Positions 10,693-20,863 of a stretch of 64,000 nt of DNA are shown piece by piece. Below the pieces are notes generated by a model that worked only from the letters and a program-made list of their open reading frames with translations, was not told the DNA's origin and did not search any database. Each line of letters opens with the position of its first letter. The first letter of the stretch is position 1. The position numbers and the translations under genes were made by a program. Source of the DNA: Streptomyces sp. MST-110588 (GTDB taxonomy: Bacteria > Actinomycetota > Actinomycetes > Streptomycetales > Streptomycetaceae); contig NZ_CP074380.1 in NCBI RefSeq assembly GCF_022695595.1, forward strand, positions 5,400,001-5,464,000. Reading direction: 5' to 3'.

Positions 10693-11987
10693 GACGCCGG
10701 CTCCGGTTCCTGGTTTCCGCCCTGCCCGGCCCGGGGCTGCCCGGTCTCGGTCCGTCCGGCCTGGGCCTGTTCCACACGAGACTGTTCGGCCTGGGCCTGT
10801 TCCACACGGGCCTGTTCGGCCTGGGCTTCGCCGAGGCGCAGGGCCTCTTCGACGAGAGCCTCGACGATCTTCGATTCGGGTACGGTCTTGATGACGGCGC
10901 CCTTACGGAAGATCTGGCCCTTGCCGTTGCCGGACGCAACGCCGAGATCGGCCTCGCGGGCCTCGCCGGGGCCGTTGACCACGCAGCCCATCACCGCCAC
11001 CCGCAGCGGGTGTGGGAAGCCGTCCAAAGCCGCGGCCACCCGTTCGGTGAGCCGGTAGACATCGACCTGGGCACGGCCGCAGGAGGGGCAGGAGACGATC
11101 TCCAGTTGCCGTCGGCGCAGGCCCAGGGACTGCAGGATCTGCAGGCCGGCCTTGACCTCTTCGACCGGCGGCGCGGTCAGCGAGACCCGGATGGTGTCGC
11201 CGATCCCCTCGGCCAGGAGGATGGCGAAGGCGGTGGCGGATTTGATGGTGCCCTGCGGGGGTGGTCCGGCCTCGGTCACCCCCAGGTGCAGCGGGTAGTC
11301 GCAGGCGGCGGCGAGCCGGCGGTAGGCGGCGACCGTCGTCAGCGGGTCGTGGTGCTTGACGGAGATCTTCAGGTCGGTGAAGCCGTGCTCCTCGAACAGC
11401 GAGCACTCCCACAGCGCGGATTCCACCAGGGCCTGAGGGCTGGCCTTGCCGTACTTGGCCAGCAGCCGCCGGTCCAGCGAGCCGGCGTTGACACCGATCC
11501 GGATCGGCACTTTCGCGTCGGAGGCGGCCCGGGCGATCTCCTTGACCTTGTCGTCGAACTTCTTGATGTTGCCGGGGTTGACGCGGACCGCCGCACACCC
11601 GGCGTCGATGGCGGCGAAGACGTACTGCGGCTGGAAGTGGATGTCCGCGATCACCGGGATCCTCGACTTGGCGGCGATGGCGGGCAGCGCGTCCGCGTCG
11701 TCCTGGGAGGGCACCGCCACCCGTACGATCTGGCAGCCGGCCGCGGTCAGTTCGGCGATCTGCTGCAAGGTGGCGTCGATGTCGGTGGTGGGGGTGGTGG
11801 TCATCGACTGGACGGAGACCGGGGCGCCGCCGCCCACCGGGACATCGCCGACGTGGAGCTGGCGGGAGCGGCGGCGCTCCGGGGTCTGGGGAGGTGCGGC
11901 GGCCGGGGACGGGGGCCGGGGCGGGTATGGGGGTGAGCCGGCCGGCCGGGCGCGGACCTCGGGTATGGGCAGGTTGGTGGTGGTCAT
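10689..11987 (-). CDS. ispG: 4-hydroxy-3-methylbut-2-enyl diphosphate synthase
   Basis: The product is 432 residues. IspG converts MEcPP to HMBPP. The TIM-barrel core starts near residue 45 ([21 protein letters not shown]). The [4Fe-4S] ligands are CPSCGR and [10 protein letters not shown]. The start has GGAGG at 6 nt. Compared with usual actinobacterial IspG (about 385 residues) it has a Pro-rich N-terminal extension and a C-terminal tail of about 45 residues with repeated EQAQAEQ/RVEQAQ units, encoded by an imperfect 30-bp direct repeat near 10760-10830. The tail lies after the cluster motif and is unlikely to be catalytic. The gene overlaps the next by 4 bp. Confidence 0.95.
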   Translation of the reverse strand: MTTTNLPIPEVRARPAGSPPYPPRPPSPAAAPPQTPERRRSRQLHVGDVPVGGGAPVSVQSMTTTPTTDIDATLQQIAELTAAGCQIVRVAVPSQDDADALPAIAAKSRIPVIADIHFQPQYVFAAIDAGCAAVRVNPGNIKKFDDKVKEIARAASDAKVPIRIGVNAGSLDRRLLAKYGKASPQALVESALWECSLFEEHGFTDLKISVKHHDPLTTVAAYRRLAAACDYPLHLGVTEAGPPPQGTIKSATAFAILLAEGIGDTIRVSLTAPPVEEVKAGLQILQSLGLRRRQLEIVSCPSCGRAQVDVYRLTERVAAALDGFPHPLRVAVMGCVVNGPGEAREADLGVASGNGKGQIFRKGAVIKTVPESKIVEALVEEALRLGEAQAEQARVEQAQAEQSRVEQAQAGRTETGQPRAGQGGNQEPEPAS

Positions 11988-12040
11988 CGAAGCCTCCGGG
12001 GGTGGTGCGCGTCATCAAGGGCGGGGAGCGGGACGTACGG

Positions 12041-12180
12041 GGCGGTGGGCGCGTACGGAGTGGCGGGCGGGTACGTACGGGACAGTGAGTGCGTATGGAG
12101 CGGTGGGTGCGTACGGAGCGGTGGGCGCGTACGGACCCTTCAGCATGTACGGACCGTTCGGCGCGTACGGGACGGCGGGT
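12041..12180. repeat. 18-bp degenerate tandem repeat between dxs and ispG
   Basis: The 196-bp gap between dxs and ispG is largely about eight units of 18 bp (one of 22 bp), most ending GTACGG and typified by AGCGGTGGGCGCGTACGG on the plus strand. The units are not within any supported gene. They could be a multi-site operator, an mRNA structure that separates dxs from ispG expression, or neutral slippage sequence. Confidence 0.8.
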
Positions 12181-12183
12181 GCG

Positions 12184-14052
12184 TCATCGGCGCCGGTGCC
12201 GGGCGTTCCAGGCCAGGTGGACGGCGGTGGCGATGCCGCCGGCGTCCAGGCCCGTGGCAGCCAGCAGTTCGGCGCGCGAACCGTGGGTCAGAAAGGTCCG
12301 GGGCAGACCCAGACTGTGTACGGGGGCGGCGACCGCGGCGTCGGTGCAGGCCTGGGCCAGCGCGGAGCCCACCCCGCCGGTACGGGCGCAGTCCTCCACC
12401 GTGACGACCAGCGTGTGACGGGCGGCGAGCTGCACCAGCTCCGGCGGCAGCGGTAGCACCCAGCGCGGCGCGGCGACGGTGGCCTCCACACCGCGCGCGG
12501 CCAGCCGTTCCCGGGCGGCCAGGCAGGGAGCGGCCATCGCCCCCAGACCCACCAGCAGCACGTCGCGCCCGGGAGCCGAGAGCAGATCCACCTGCCCCAT
12601 ACGGCCCACCGCCGGTACGTCCGCGCCCACCGCTCCCTTGGGGAAACGCAGGGCGGTGGGGCCGTCCTGGTCGGCCAGCGCCTCTCCCAGCAGGGTGCGC
12701 AGCGTGGTGGCGTCCCGTGGGGCGGCCAGCCGCAGGCCGGGGACCAGGGAGAGCAGGGTGTGGTCCCACATGCCGTGATGGGAGGGGCCGTCCGGGCCGG
12801 TGATGCCGGCCCGGTCCAGGACCAGGGTGACCGGCAGCCGGTGCAGGGCGACGTCCATCAGCAACTGATCGAAGGCGCGGTTGGCGAAGGTGGCGTAGAG
12901 GGCGACGACCGGGTGCAGGCCGCCCATGGACAGCCCGGCGGCCGAGCACATCGCCTGCTGTTCGGCGATGCCCACATCGAAGACCCGCCCCGGGAAGCGG
13001 TCGGCGAACGGCCCCAGCCCGGTCGGGCGCAGCATCGCCGCGCACACCGCCACCACGTCCTCGCGGCCGGCGCCCAGCTCCGCCAGCTCGCCGGCGAAGA
13101 CATCGGTCCAGGTGGGCGCAGCGGTGTCGCGGGCGGTACCGGTGGCCGGGTCCACGACGCCCACCGCGTGCAGGCAGTCCGCGTCATCGGTCTCCGCCGG
13201 TACGTAGCCCTTGCCCTTGACGGTGACGGTGTGCACCAGCACCGGGCCGCCGATTTCGCGCGCCTGCCGCAGCGCCGCCTCCACCGCGTCCAGGTCGTGG
13301 CCGTCCACCGGACCCAGATAGGTGAATCCCAGGCAGGTGAAGAGGTTGCGCGCCTCGGGCGGGCCGTCCACATAGGCGCTTACGGGGGCATCGGCCTGGG
13401 CCAACGGCCGCCTCAGGGCGCTCAGGTGATCGGCCAGTGCCCCGGTGGTGGGCGCGTAGGAACGGCCGTTGTCGTTGAGCACCACCGCGATACGGCGGCG
13501 CCCGGCCGTCCCCAGATTGTTCAGCGCCTCCCAGGCCAGCCCGCCGGTCAACGCGCCGTCCCCGATCACCGGAACGACCCACCGGTCGCCTTCGCCCCTT
13601 GCCGCGAAGGCTTTTCCCAGACCGTCCGCGTACGCCAGGCTGGTGGAGGCATGGGAGTTCTCCACCCAGTCGTGCACCGATTCGCTGCGGCTGGGATATC
13701 CGGACAACCCGCCCCGCTGCCGCAGCCGGTCGAAGCCGTGCGCACGTCCGGTGATGATTTTGTGCACGTACGCCTGGTGCCCGGTGTCGAAGATCAGGGC
13801 GTCGCGGGGCGAGTCGAAAACCCGGTGCAACGCCAGAGTCAGCTCCACCGCACCCAAATTGGGGCCGAGGTGGCCGCCGGTCCCGCAGACGTTCTCGATG
13901 AGGAAGGTTCGTATCCGTTCGGCCACCGCGACCGTTTCGCGCGGCGATAACGCCCGCAGGGCCTGCGGTGACCACCGTATGGCAGCCATGGCAGTGTCAC
14001 CGTCGTCATCGGCAGCCGGTGGAAGCCGCGTCGGACTCGGGGCAAGACGCAT
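12184..14052 (-). CDS. dxs: 1-deoxy-D-xylulose-5-phosphate synthase
   Basis: The product is 622 residues. Dxs condenses pyruvate with glyceraldehyde 3-phosphate using thiamine diphosphate, the entry and main flux control of the MEP pathway. The cofactor motif GDGALTGG...LNDN is near residues 150-182, and the transketolase-like half contains [15 protein letters not shown]. The start MRLAPSPTR was chosen because GGGGGAAA precedes it; an ATG six codons upstream is less well placed. It is the first gene of the minus-strand array, and its promoter must lie in the 14053-15009 gap. It probably duplicates a housekeeping dxs. Confidence 0.94.
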   Translation of the reverse strand: MRLAPSPTRLPPAADDDGDTAMAAIRWSPQALRALSPRETVAVAERIRTFLIENVCGTGGHLGPNLGAVELTLALHRVFDSPRDALIFDTGHQAYVHKIITGRAHGFDRLRQRGGLSGYPSRSESVHDWVENSHASTSLAYADGLGKAFAARGEGDRWVVPVIGDGALTGGLAWEALNNLGTAGRRRIAVVLNDNGRSYAPTTGALADHLSALRRPLAQADAPVSAYVDGPPEARNLFTCLGFTYLGPVDGHDLDAVEAALRQAREIGGPVLVHTVTVKGKGYVPAETDDADCLHAVGVVDPATGTARDTAAPTWTDVFAGELAELGAGREDVVAVCAAMLRPTGLGPFADRFPGRVFDVGIAEQQAMCSAAGLSMGGLHPVVALYATFANRAFDQLLMDVALHRLPVTLVLDRAGITGPDGPSHHGMWDHTLLSLVPGLRLAAPRDATTLRTLLGEALADQDGPTALRFPKGAVGADVPAVGRMGQVDLLSAPGRDVLLVGLGAMAAPCLAARERLAARGVEATVAAPRWVLPLPPELVQLAARHTLVVTVEDCARTGGVGSALAQACTDAAVAAPVHSLGLPRTFLTHGSRAELLAATGLDAGGIATAVHLAWNARHRRR

Positions 14053-15009
14053 GGATTTCCCCCTGAGCACTGGTTATCCGGGAACGGACGTCTGATGGGC
14101 GGCGGGCACCGCCCACATGCACATCCCTGCACGCAGGGAGGAACCATCCGGCGTCGAAAAGACGATTCCCCCCTGGCGTCGGCCGCCGGCCCCGCGGCCC
14201 CCGAGCGATCTCGCATCGCTCCTTCCGCGGCCCTGCCGAGCAGCCACTTCGAGCCCACCGCAAACCGCCGCCGCCGGCAACCCCGTACGGACGGCGCGCG
14301 GAGTGACGCCCTTCAGCACTTCCCGGGCGTACGCGCCGGCCCACCGAGCACACGCCATCAGGTCCGCTCACCCCAGGCGCACACCCGGACCGCGGCGGTC
14401 CGCGCCGGTGGGCGGTCGCTGTTCCGGCCCTGCCTCGTACGGTGTTCCGGCAGCTCAGGACCTGGCCGGACCACGACGGCCAGGGCATCTTCAGGCATCC
14501 CCGGAGCATCCCCGGGACACCACCCTGTTCCTCCACCCACTCCAGACACCCGCTGTCGCACATCGCCGCGCACGGTGATGCCGCGCGCTCAGCATTGCGC
14601 GCGTGCGACGACCGTCAGCAGACCGTTCACTTCTGCGCGCCCTTGGCGGAATCACGCGACCCGCCGGTGTCCCCGGGCCTTGAGGGGCCGGGGTGCTCCG
14701 GAGTGCTCGGAGGTGCTCCGGGAGAGTCGGGTAGTCCGGCGTGGTCCGGGCCAAGGGGCGTATATCAGCCACCCCTTGATCACGACCGGTTACGCCCCCT
14801 AGCATCGAGAACGGTCATGCGCGGCCGATCGCCGGCGGTGCGCTGGAGGAGTTGCCCGGCTGCCCGTACGGCCGGCCGTTCGGCCATGACCGGGCCCCGG
14901 GGACCGGTGGCGATACGAAGCCGGTCGACGCCATGCGCCGGCCCGCGTTCAGCGACACCTGGAACCCTGGCGGGCCGCCGATGCCCGCCATCAACGAGGA
15001 GGCCGTCCC
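14053..15009. other. Divergent intergenic region between dxs and SDR gene
   Basis: About 950 bp with no convincing gene: ORFs here lack ribosome-binding sites and family resemblance, and their composition looks like noncoding shadow. It contains a GC-rich inverted repeat CGCGCG...CGCGCG at 14582-14604, two copies of GGTGCTCCGG at about 14690-14720, an AAGGGG...CCCCTT inverted repeat near 14753-14777, and the promoter described separately. Regulators of the isoprenoid array probably bind here. Confidence 0.6.
14776..14805 (+). promoter_or_regulatory. Candidate promoter for the SDR gene
   Basis: TTGATC at 14776-14781 and TAGCAT at 14800-14805 are separated by 18 bp, a reasonable match to the vegetative (HrdB) consensus TTGACA/TANNNT. 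It would give a leader of about 200 nt before the start at 15010. Only pattern matching supports it. Confidence 0.4.
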
Positions 15010-15708
15010 ATGGAATCCGTCGCGCTGATCACCGGCGGTTCGACCGGAATCGGTGCCGCCACCGCCCGCGCCCTGCTCAAGCAGGGCCACCGTGTGGCCG
15101 TCACCGGACGCGACGCCGGCCGCCTGGCTGCCTTCGCCGCCTCCGCCGGAGCGGGGGAGCAACTGCTGACGTTCACCGGTGACGCCAGTGACGCGAGCCA
15201 TGTCGCCTCCGCCGTACGTCAGGTCGTCGACACCTGGGGCCGGTTGGACACCGTCATCGCCAACGCCGGGTTCTCCCTGCCCGGCACCCTGGAGGACCAG
15301 GACCCCGAGGCGATGCGTGCCATGGTCCTCACCAATGTCCTCGGCCCGTCCCTGCTGGTACGGGAGACACTGCCGCACCTCAGGGAGTCCAAGGGCCGGA
15401 TCGTGATCGTCGGTTCGGTCGCCGGCGTCAGGCACACGCCCGGCAACCTGTACTCGGTCACCAAGTGGGCCGCGCACGCCCTCGCCGAGAACACCCGGCT
15501 CCTGGTCACCAAGGACGGAGTCGGCGTCACCCTCGTCGCCCCCGGGATCGTGGACACCCCGTTCTGGGACAACCGTGGCGGACGCCCCGATACGTCACCG
15601 GCGATGACCGCCGAGCAGATCGCCGAGGCCATCCTCTTCGCCGTCAACCAGCCCGAGGGCATGGACGTCAACCACATCACCATGCGACCGCTCGGCCAGG
15701 CCAACTGA
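15010..15708 (+). CDS. Short-chain dehydrogenase/reductase
   Basis: The product is 232 residues with the classical SDR layout: cofactor loop TGGSTGIG (residues 8-15), NAG in the central sheet, catalytic Ser in VGSVAG and YSVTK (Tyr and Lys). R34 in TGRDAGR suggests NADP(H). The ribosome-binding site is GAGGAGG, 8 nt upstream. It is divergent from the dxs-led array, so it could be a co-regulated tailoring enzyme or simply a neighbour; the sequence does not decide. Substrate unknown. Confidence 0.85.
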   Translation: MESVALITGGSTGIGAATARALLKQGHRVAVTGRDAGRLAAFAASAGAGEQLLTFTGDASDASHVASAVRQVVDTWGRLDTVIANAGFSLPGTLEDQDPEAMRAMVLTNVLGPSLLVRETLPHLRESKGRIVIVGSVAGVRHTPGNLYSVTKWAAHALAENTRLLVTKDGVGVTLVAPGIVDTPFWDNRGGRPDTSPAMTAEQIAEAILFAVNQPEGMDVNHITMRPLGQAN

Positions 15709-15829
15709 CCTCGCGCTCGCGCCCTGCCCACGAAAGCCGACTCGAACAAGCGGTCGAGTGCACGCGTCCGTACGCGATGGCGCGCGGTGAGTCGTACGCG
15801 ATGTCGCGCGGCGAGGCCGCACCGGTCAT

Positions 15830-15860
15830 TTGACCTGCCCATGACGATGGGCAGGTCAAG
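15830..15860 (+). terminator. Hairpin downstream of SDR gene
   Basis: TTGACCTGCCC and GGGCAGGTCAA pair perfectly around an 8-nt loop, 120 bp after the SDR stop. There is no T run. It lies between convergent genes and may serve both. Confidence 0.6.
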
Positions 15861-15898
15861 GCACTTGGTCCGTCGGCGATGTGCTCCCGGACAAAGAA

Positions 15899-15930
15899 GA
15901 GCCTCACCGGTGTTTTCGCTGGTGAGGCTC
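15899..15930 (-). terminator. Terminator of the tRNA-Arg gene
   Basis: GAGCCTCACC and GGTGAGGCTC form a perfect 10-bp stem. On the minus strand it is followed by TTCTTTG and lies 7 bp after the tRNA 3' end, the normal position for a factor-independent terminator. Confidence 0.8.
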
Positions 15931-15936
15931 GGTTTG

Positions 15937-16009
15937 CGCCCCCGGCAGGACTCGAACCTGCGGCCAAGTGCTTAGAAGGCACCTGCTCTATCCACTGAGC
16001 TACGGGGGC
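15937..16009 (-). tRNA. tRNA-Arg (anticodon TCT)
   Basis: A 73-nt cloverleaf: acceptor GCCCCCG pairs with CGGGGGC, D-arm GCTC/GAGC, anticodon loop CTTCTAA giving TCT, and a T-arm with TTCGAGT. The discriminator base is G and CCA is not encoded. It reads AGA, a very rare codon in high-GC Streptomyces. Such tRNA genes are also common integration sites, but no integrase is visible here. Confidence 0.95.
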
Positions 16010-16311
16010 CGGTGGTGGACGTGGATCACGGGCCGCGGACAAGGATAGGGGTCCGTGTGCCTCGTCCTGGTTGCTTCACCTCCGTGGCACGTTGTGGAGG
16101 TTCGGTGAAGCGGTCCCGATAATCGCAGGCAGGTGCGAATCGCGCACCGCTTTTGGCGTCTCGCGCGGCGGGTGTTGTGTACTCGTTATGCCTGAGTCTC
16201 TCCTGTCCCATGTGCCCCGTGTGTCACTGATTCCGATTTGTACGGGTTCAGACGGCGCACACGAGGGGGTATACGCTTCAAAAACCCGCCAAAATTGGGC
16301 ATTCTGCACGT
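16010..16311. other. Intergenic region upstream of dynA and tRNA-Arg
   Basis: About 300 bp holding the tRNA promoter (minus) and the dynA promoter (plus). The stretch before dynA is relatively AT-rich (GGGGGTATACGCTTCAAAAA near 16265-16285) and could be a -10 region. No clear ribosome-binding site precedes the dynA GTG, so a different start or a leaderless mRNA is possible. No gene is seen. Confidence 0.5.
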
Positions 16312-18101
16312 GTGGCGACCTCGGACGTACGACCCCGGATCATCGACGCGCTGTCCGCACTGCGCGACCGCGTCGATGCCGCACGCTTCCCACTGCCACT
16401 TCCCGGTGCCGCCCGCGCCCGACGCGGCCGGTGTGAGCTGCTCGCCCAGCTCGACGACTATGTGATGCCCCGCCTGCGCTCCCCTCAGGCGCCCTTGCTC
16501 GCGGTTGTCGGCGGATCCACCGGGGCGGGCAAGTCCACGCTCGTCAATTCGCTGGTCGGACGGCGGGTGAGTGAGGCGGGGGTGCTGCGGCCGACGACGC
16601 GTACGCCCGTATTGGTGTGCCACCCCGACGATCACCATTGGTTCGCCGGACAGCGGGTGCTGCCACAGCTTGCCAGGATCCGGACACCGGGGCAGGAGGA
16701 CGCGGGGGCCGGTGCGGCGGCCGGGGCGGAGGCGCTGCGGATCGAGACGGACGAGGCGCTGCCCAGTGGGCTCGCGCTGCTGGACGCCCCCGACATCGAC
16801 TCGCTGGTCGCCCGCAACCGGGAGCTGGCGGCCGAGCTGATCTGTGCCGCCGATGTGTGGGTGCTGGTCACCACCGCCGCGCGCTACGCGGACGCGGTGC
16901 CGTGGCACCTGCTGCGTACGGCGAAGGAGTACGACGTCACGCTGGTCACCGTGCTCGATCGCGTACCGCATCAGATCGCCCTGGACGTCTCGGCACGGTA
17001 CGCGGCGCTGCTCGCACGGGCGGGCCTGGCCGATGTCCCCCGGTTCACCATCCCCGAGCTGCCCGAATCGGCGGGTGGCGGAAGCGGACTGCTGCCCGCG
17101 ACGGCGGTGGCCGGGCTGCGCGAGTGGCTGGAACGGCATGCCCGGGACCCCATCGCCCGTACCGCCGCCGCCCACCGCACCAGCGCCGGGATCATCGCCT
17201 CCCTGCGCCGCCGTATGCCGGCGCTGGCCGGGGCCTGCGCGGCGCAGCACGCCGCCGCGCTGCGCCTGGCCGACCGGGTCGAGGAGGCGTACGAGGAGGC
17301 CGCGGAGCGGGTGCGGAAGGAGATCGCCGAGGGGGAGGTGCTCTCCGGGGACGCCCGCGCCCACTGGAGGGACCACGCGCTCGGTGGACGCCCTGATGAG
17401 CTGCTGGACGCGCTCACCCGCGGGCTCACCTCCCTGCTGCGCTGCGCTGTGGAGCAGGCGGACGAGCGGATCGCCGACGCGTGGCGCCGCGACTCGGTGG
17501 CTTTGGCCGCTCGGCCGGATACGGCGGCTGTGGGGGTGCTGGGGGAGGGATGGGTGAACGGGCCGGAGGTGAGGCCGGGGATGAGGTTGGGGGTGAGGCC
17601 AGGGATGAGGTCGGGGATGAGGTGGCGGACGGGGCGGCCGGGCGGGTGGGGGTTCTCGTACGGCGTTGGCGGCGCTGCCTTGAGGAACTGGCCGAGGACG
17701 AGGTGCGGGAGGTGCGGGAGGAACGTGGGGCGCGAGGGGCACGAGGAGCACGAGGGGCTATGGGGGTACGAGGGGTGGGCACCGGGGAGCGTGCGGGTGC
17801 GCTCGACGCGGAGGAAGCGGCGGCGCTGCTGGCCATCGCGCTGCTCGGCGGGCGGCGGGCGCGGGCGGCGGGGCAGCACCTGGCGGGACTGCTGGGGGCC
17901 CATGGCGCGCTGCGGCTGCGGGACCGGGGGGAACGGTTGCTCAGGACGTACCTGGAGCACGCGCTGGACGGTGAGCGGGAACGACGGCTGGCTCCGCTGG
18001 AGTGGTGGGGAGTGCCGACGGCCCATCAGGTCGGGCTGATCGCCGCGCTGTCCGTATTGCAGAGGGAGCAGCGCGAGAAGAGGGAGATGGTGGCGCGGTG
18101 A
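16312..18101 (+). CDS. dynA: Dynamin-like GTPase DynA homologue (one apparent frameshift)
   Basis: A large GTPase with P-loop GGSTGAGKS near residue 65, a G3-like DAPD and a TVLD segment in the G4 position. The reading frame leaves the sensible protein at 17532-17545, where two G5 runs lie. Adding one G restores the tail ending in [20 protein letters not shown] and a stop at 18101 that overlaps the next start (GTGA). The linker at the shift is a (GGEAGDEV)n repeat. Two adjacent dynamin-like genes, the second with membrane helices, match the Streptomyces dynAB pair known to stabilise FtsZ rings in sporulation septa. The assignment rests on architecture and neighbourhood (ssbB follows). Confidence 0.75.
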
Positions 18102-20699
18102 GTGTTTCTGCGGGGTCTTGGGAGGCGAAGGGGAGGGGTGCTTCGAGTGAGGTGGGAGGGGAGGAGGGTGGCGAGTGTGGGCTGGTCGAGGCCGGTGAGG
18201 TGGGTGAAGCGAGTGAAGGGGGTGGAGTGGGCGAAGTCAGTGAAGTCGGTGAAGTGGGTGATGTGAGAGGTGTGAGGGAGGAGGTTGAGGGGTGGGAGGG
18301 CGGGCCGGGGGGCTGGATGGGGTGCGTGGGGTGTGGGACGACGGGCTGATCGCGCGCAGGGCGCCGGAGGGAGGCCCGGCGGGGTTTGCGGCCGAGCGGC
18401 GACGGGCGCGGGCGGCGGCCGTGGCGGAGGCGCGTATGAGAGCACCGGGTTGGGTGGGGCTGGCCGGAATGGTGGATTCGGAGGGGCTGGCGGATTTGAT
18501 GGGGGTGGCCGACGGGGGCGATATGTGGGGCGGCCGTGCGGGCGAGGACGCCGGTACGGACTGGAGCGCGGACCGGAACGCGGACCGGAACGTGAGCGGG
18601 TACGGACGCGCGTCGGCCGGGGAGCGGCGGGCGGCGGCCACGGACGGGCTGCGGACCAGGCTGGACGCGCTGCGGGAACTGGTCGGCCTGTCCCGTACGA
18701 GGCTGGACGGGGAGACGCTGGCCGAGGCGGGGCAGGTGCTGTTCGCGGCGGAAGAGAGGCGCCGGCTGTCCAGGAACCACACGGTGGTCGCCATCGCGGG
18801 AGCGACCGGGAGCGGCAAGTCGTCGCTGTTCAACGCGTTGGCCGGGCAGGAACGGTCCGAGGTGGGGGTACGTCGTCCGACGACTTCGGAGCCCGTGGCC
18901 TGTGTGTGGGCGGGTGGCCGGTCAGGGGCGGACGGGCTGCTGCACCGGTTGGGGATTCCGGAGGCGCGGAGGTGTGTGCCGGGGAACGGCTCGGGGACCG
19001 GGCCTGGGACCGGTTCGGGGGCCGGGGCCGGGGGCGTGGCCGGTGCGATGGGGGGAGGCGGGAGTGGGAGCGGGAGCAGGGTCGGGGGTGGATCCGGGAT
19101 CTTCGGGACAGACTTCGCGTACGGCTCCGGGAGCGCCGCCGGGCTGGACGGACTCGTACTGCTGGATCTGCCCGACCACGACTCGGCGGCAGGCGGGCAC
19201 CGCGAGCAGGTCGACCGGCTGCTGAAACTGGTGGACGCGGTGATCTGGGTGGTCGACCCGGAGAAGTACGCGGACGCCGTGCTGCACGAAAGGTATCTGC
19301 GGCCTTTGGCGGGCTACGCGGAGGTCACCTTCGTGGTGCTCAATCAGGTGGACCGGCTGCCCGGCGAGGCCGCCGACCAGGTGGTGGACGATCTGCGCCG
19401 GCTGCTGGACGAGGACGGGCTGGCGCTGGGGAGCACGGTGAGCCGGGTGCGGTGGTGCTCGCGCTGTCGGCGGCCACCGGCGAAGGGGTCGGTGAACTGC
19501 GCGAGCTGCTCGGGCAGTTCGTCGCGGAGCGAGGTGCCGCGGGCCGGCGGCTGACCGCTGATGTGGACGCGGTGGCGGCGCGGTTGCGGCCCGTGTACGT
19601 GGCGGAGGGGCGGATCGGCCTGACGGAGGGGGCGCGTGAGGACTTCGAGGACCAACTGGCCGAGGCGGTCGGGGCGATGGCCATGGGGCGTGCGGCGGAA
19701 CGTGACTGGCTGCGGCACGAGGAATGGGCCTGCGGGACGGCGTGGGGGCGGTTCCGTGGACGTCGCGCGGCGCGGCCGGCGGCACGGCGGGTGGGGGCAG
19801 GGGGAGCGGCGCGGCGGTCTAAGGGCTGGTCAGGGGCGCGGTCGGAGGATCGGCGGGGGACGTGGTCGGAGGATCGGCTGCGGTCGGATCAACTGGCGCG
19901 CCGGTCTCGGCTCGTTCGCGTCGGGGGGCTGTGGCGCCTATGGGGAGGGCGGAAGCTGAGGCGAGCCGGTGCGGGTGCGGGTGCCGGAGTGAGTGTGGGC
20001 GCGGGTGCGGGCCCGGGGGCTTGGGGCGGTGGCGGAGTGGGGCCCGGCGTGCGGCCGTCGGCCGGCAGCGGGATCTTGGGCGGCAGTGGAATCTTGGGCG
20101 GCAGTGGTGCTGATGCTTTGGCCGGCAGCGGTGCGCTGGGCGGCAGCGGTGCTCTGGACCGGCGGGCGGCGGCTCGGCCGGTGGTGGAGCAAGCCGTACG
20201 GGCCGTGGCCGGCGAGGCGGCTCGCGGACTGCCCGTGCCCTGGGCGCAGGCGGTACGGGAGGCGGCCGAGCGGGGGGCCGAGGGGCTGCCGGAGGCGCTG
20301 GACGCCGTGGTGGCGGCTGCCGACGGCGCGCTGCGGGCCGGGCCGCCCGTGAAGCCGCGGTGGTGGACGGTGGCCGCCGCCGCACAGGGACTTCTGCTGG
20401 CCCTGCAAGTGGTCGGCGTGATGTGGCTGCTGGGAGCGGTGACGGGAGTGACGGGGGAGGTGGCCTGGCCGGTGGCGTTGTTGCTCGGCGCGGTGGGGAC
20501 GGCCGGCGGGCCGGCGCTGGCGTGGGCGTGCGGGCTGATGGCACGTGGACCGGCGCGGCGGTACGGGCAGGAGGCCGAACGGCGGCTGCGCGACGCGTCG
20601 GCGGCGTGCGGGCGGGCCCGGGTCCTGGAACCCGTCGCGGCCGAACTGTTCCGCTACCGGGAGGTGCGTGAACAGTACGCGGTGGCGGCGGGGTTGTAA
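18098..20699 (+). CDS. dynB: Dynamin-like membrane GTPase DynB homologue (two apparent frameshifts)
   Basis: The gene starts with GTG overlapping the dynA stop. The frame must be corrected by one G at the G6 run 18307-18312 and one at the G4 run 19428-19431. The corrected product (about 868 residues) has a Glu/Val/Gly-repeat N-terminus, P-loop GATGSGKSS, DLPDHD (G3), NQVD (G4), a long Gly/Ala linker with repeated GSGILGGSG units, and two C-terminal membrane helices (LLLALQVVGVMWLLG and WPVALLLGAVGTAGGPALAW). In the DynAB system the membrane-bound partner recruits the soluble one to septa. The shifts are treated as consensus errors because the downstream frames are rich in family-like sequence. 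Confidence 0.75.
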
Positions 20700-20758
20700 G
20701 CCGGAAGGCCCCCTCGCCGCCTCCCTCTTCCGCCTTTTCCCTCCTCGGAGTGACGCAG

Positions 20759-20767
20759 TTGTCCACA
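20759..20767 (+). promoter_or_regulatory. Single DnaA-box match upstream of ssbB
   Basis: TTGTCCACA is an exact Streptomyces DnaA-box consensus. It sits inside the palindrome GTTGTCCACAAC, about 100 bp before ssbB. A lone box is not an origin, but it could link ssbB expression to DnaA. Binding is not shown. Confidence 0.4.
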
Positions 20768-20863
20768 ACTGCTCGGTAGCCCACAGGCTTCGGCAGGCGT
20801 CGGAAATTTTGTGCAGCATGGCGCCAACGCACGGAAAGACCGGCGGAGGGGGAGGCGGGTTCG

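Noticed and set aside
12041-12180. CRISPR array
   Set aside because: Units are 18 bp, contiguous and degenerate with no spacers; no cas genes occur in the window.
14095-14802. Plus-strand frame of 235 codons in the dxs/SDR gap
   Set aside because: No ribosome-binding site, random Pro/Arg/Ser/Thr composition, and overlapping open frames of equal quality on the other strand.
15937-16009. tRNA-Arg as an att site of an integrated element
   Set aside because: No integrase, excisionase or duplicated tRNA 3' end was found on either side.
16186-17751. Long minus-strand frame opposite dynA
   Set aside because: It is antisense to a GTPase with clear motifs; its Pro/Arg/His-rich sequence is typical of a GC-rich shadow.
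16312-20699. dynA and dynB as true pseudogenes
   Set aside because: All three shifts are one missing G in G runs, matching a pattern in twelve other places; downstream frames keep intact family-like domains.
20759-20767. Replication origin suggested by the DnaA box
   Set aside because: Only one box, with no dnaA, dnaN or AT-rich cluster of boxes nearby.
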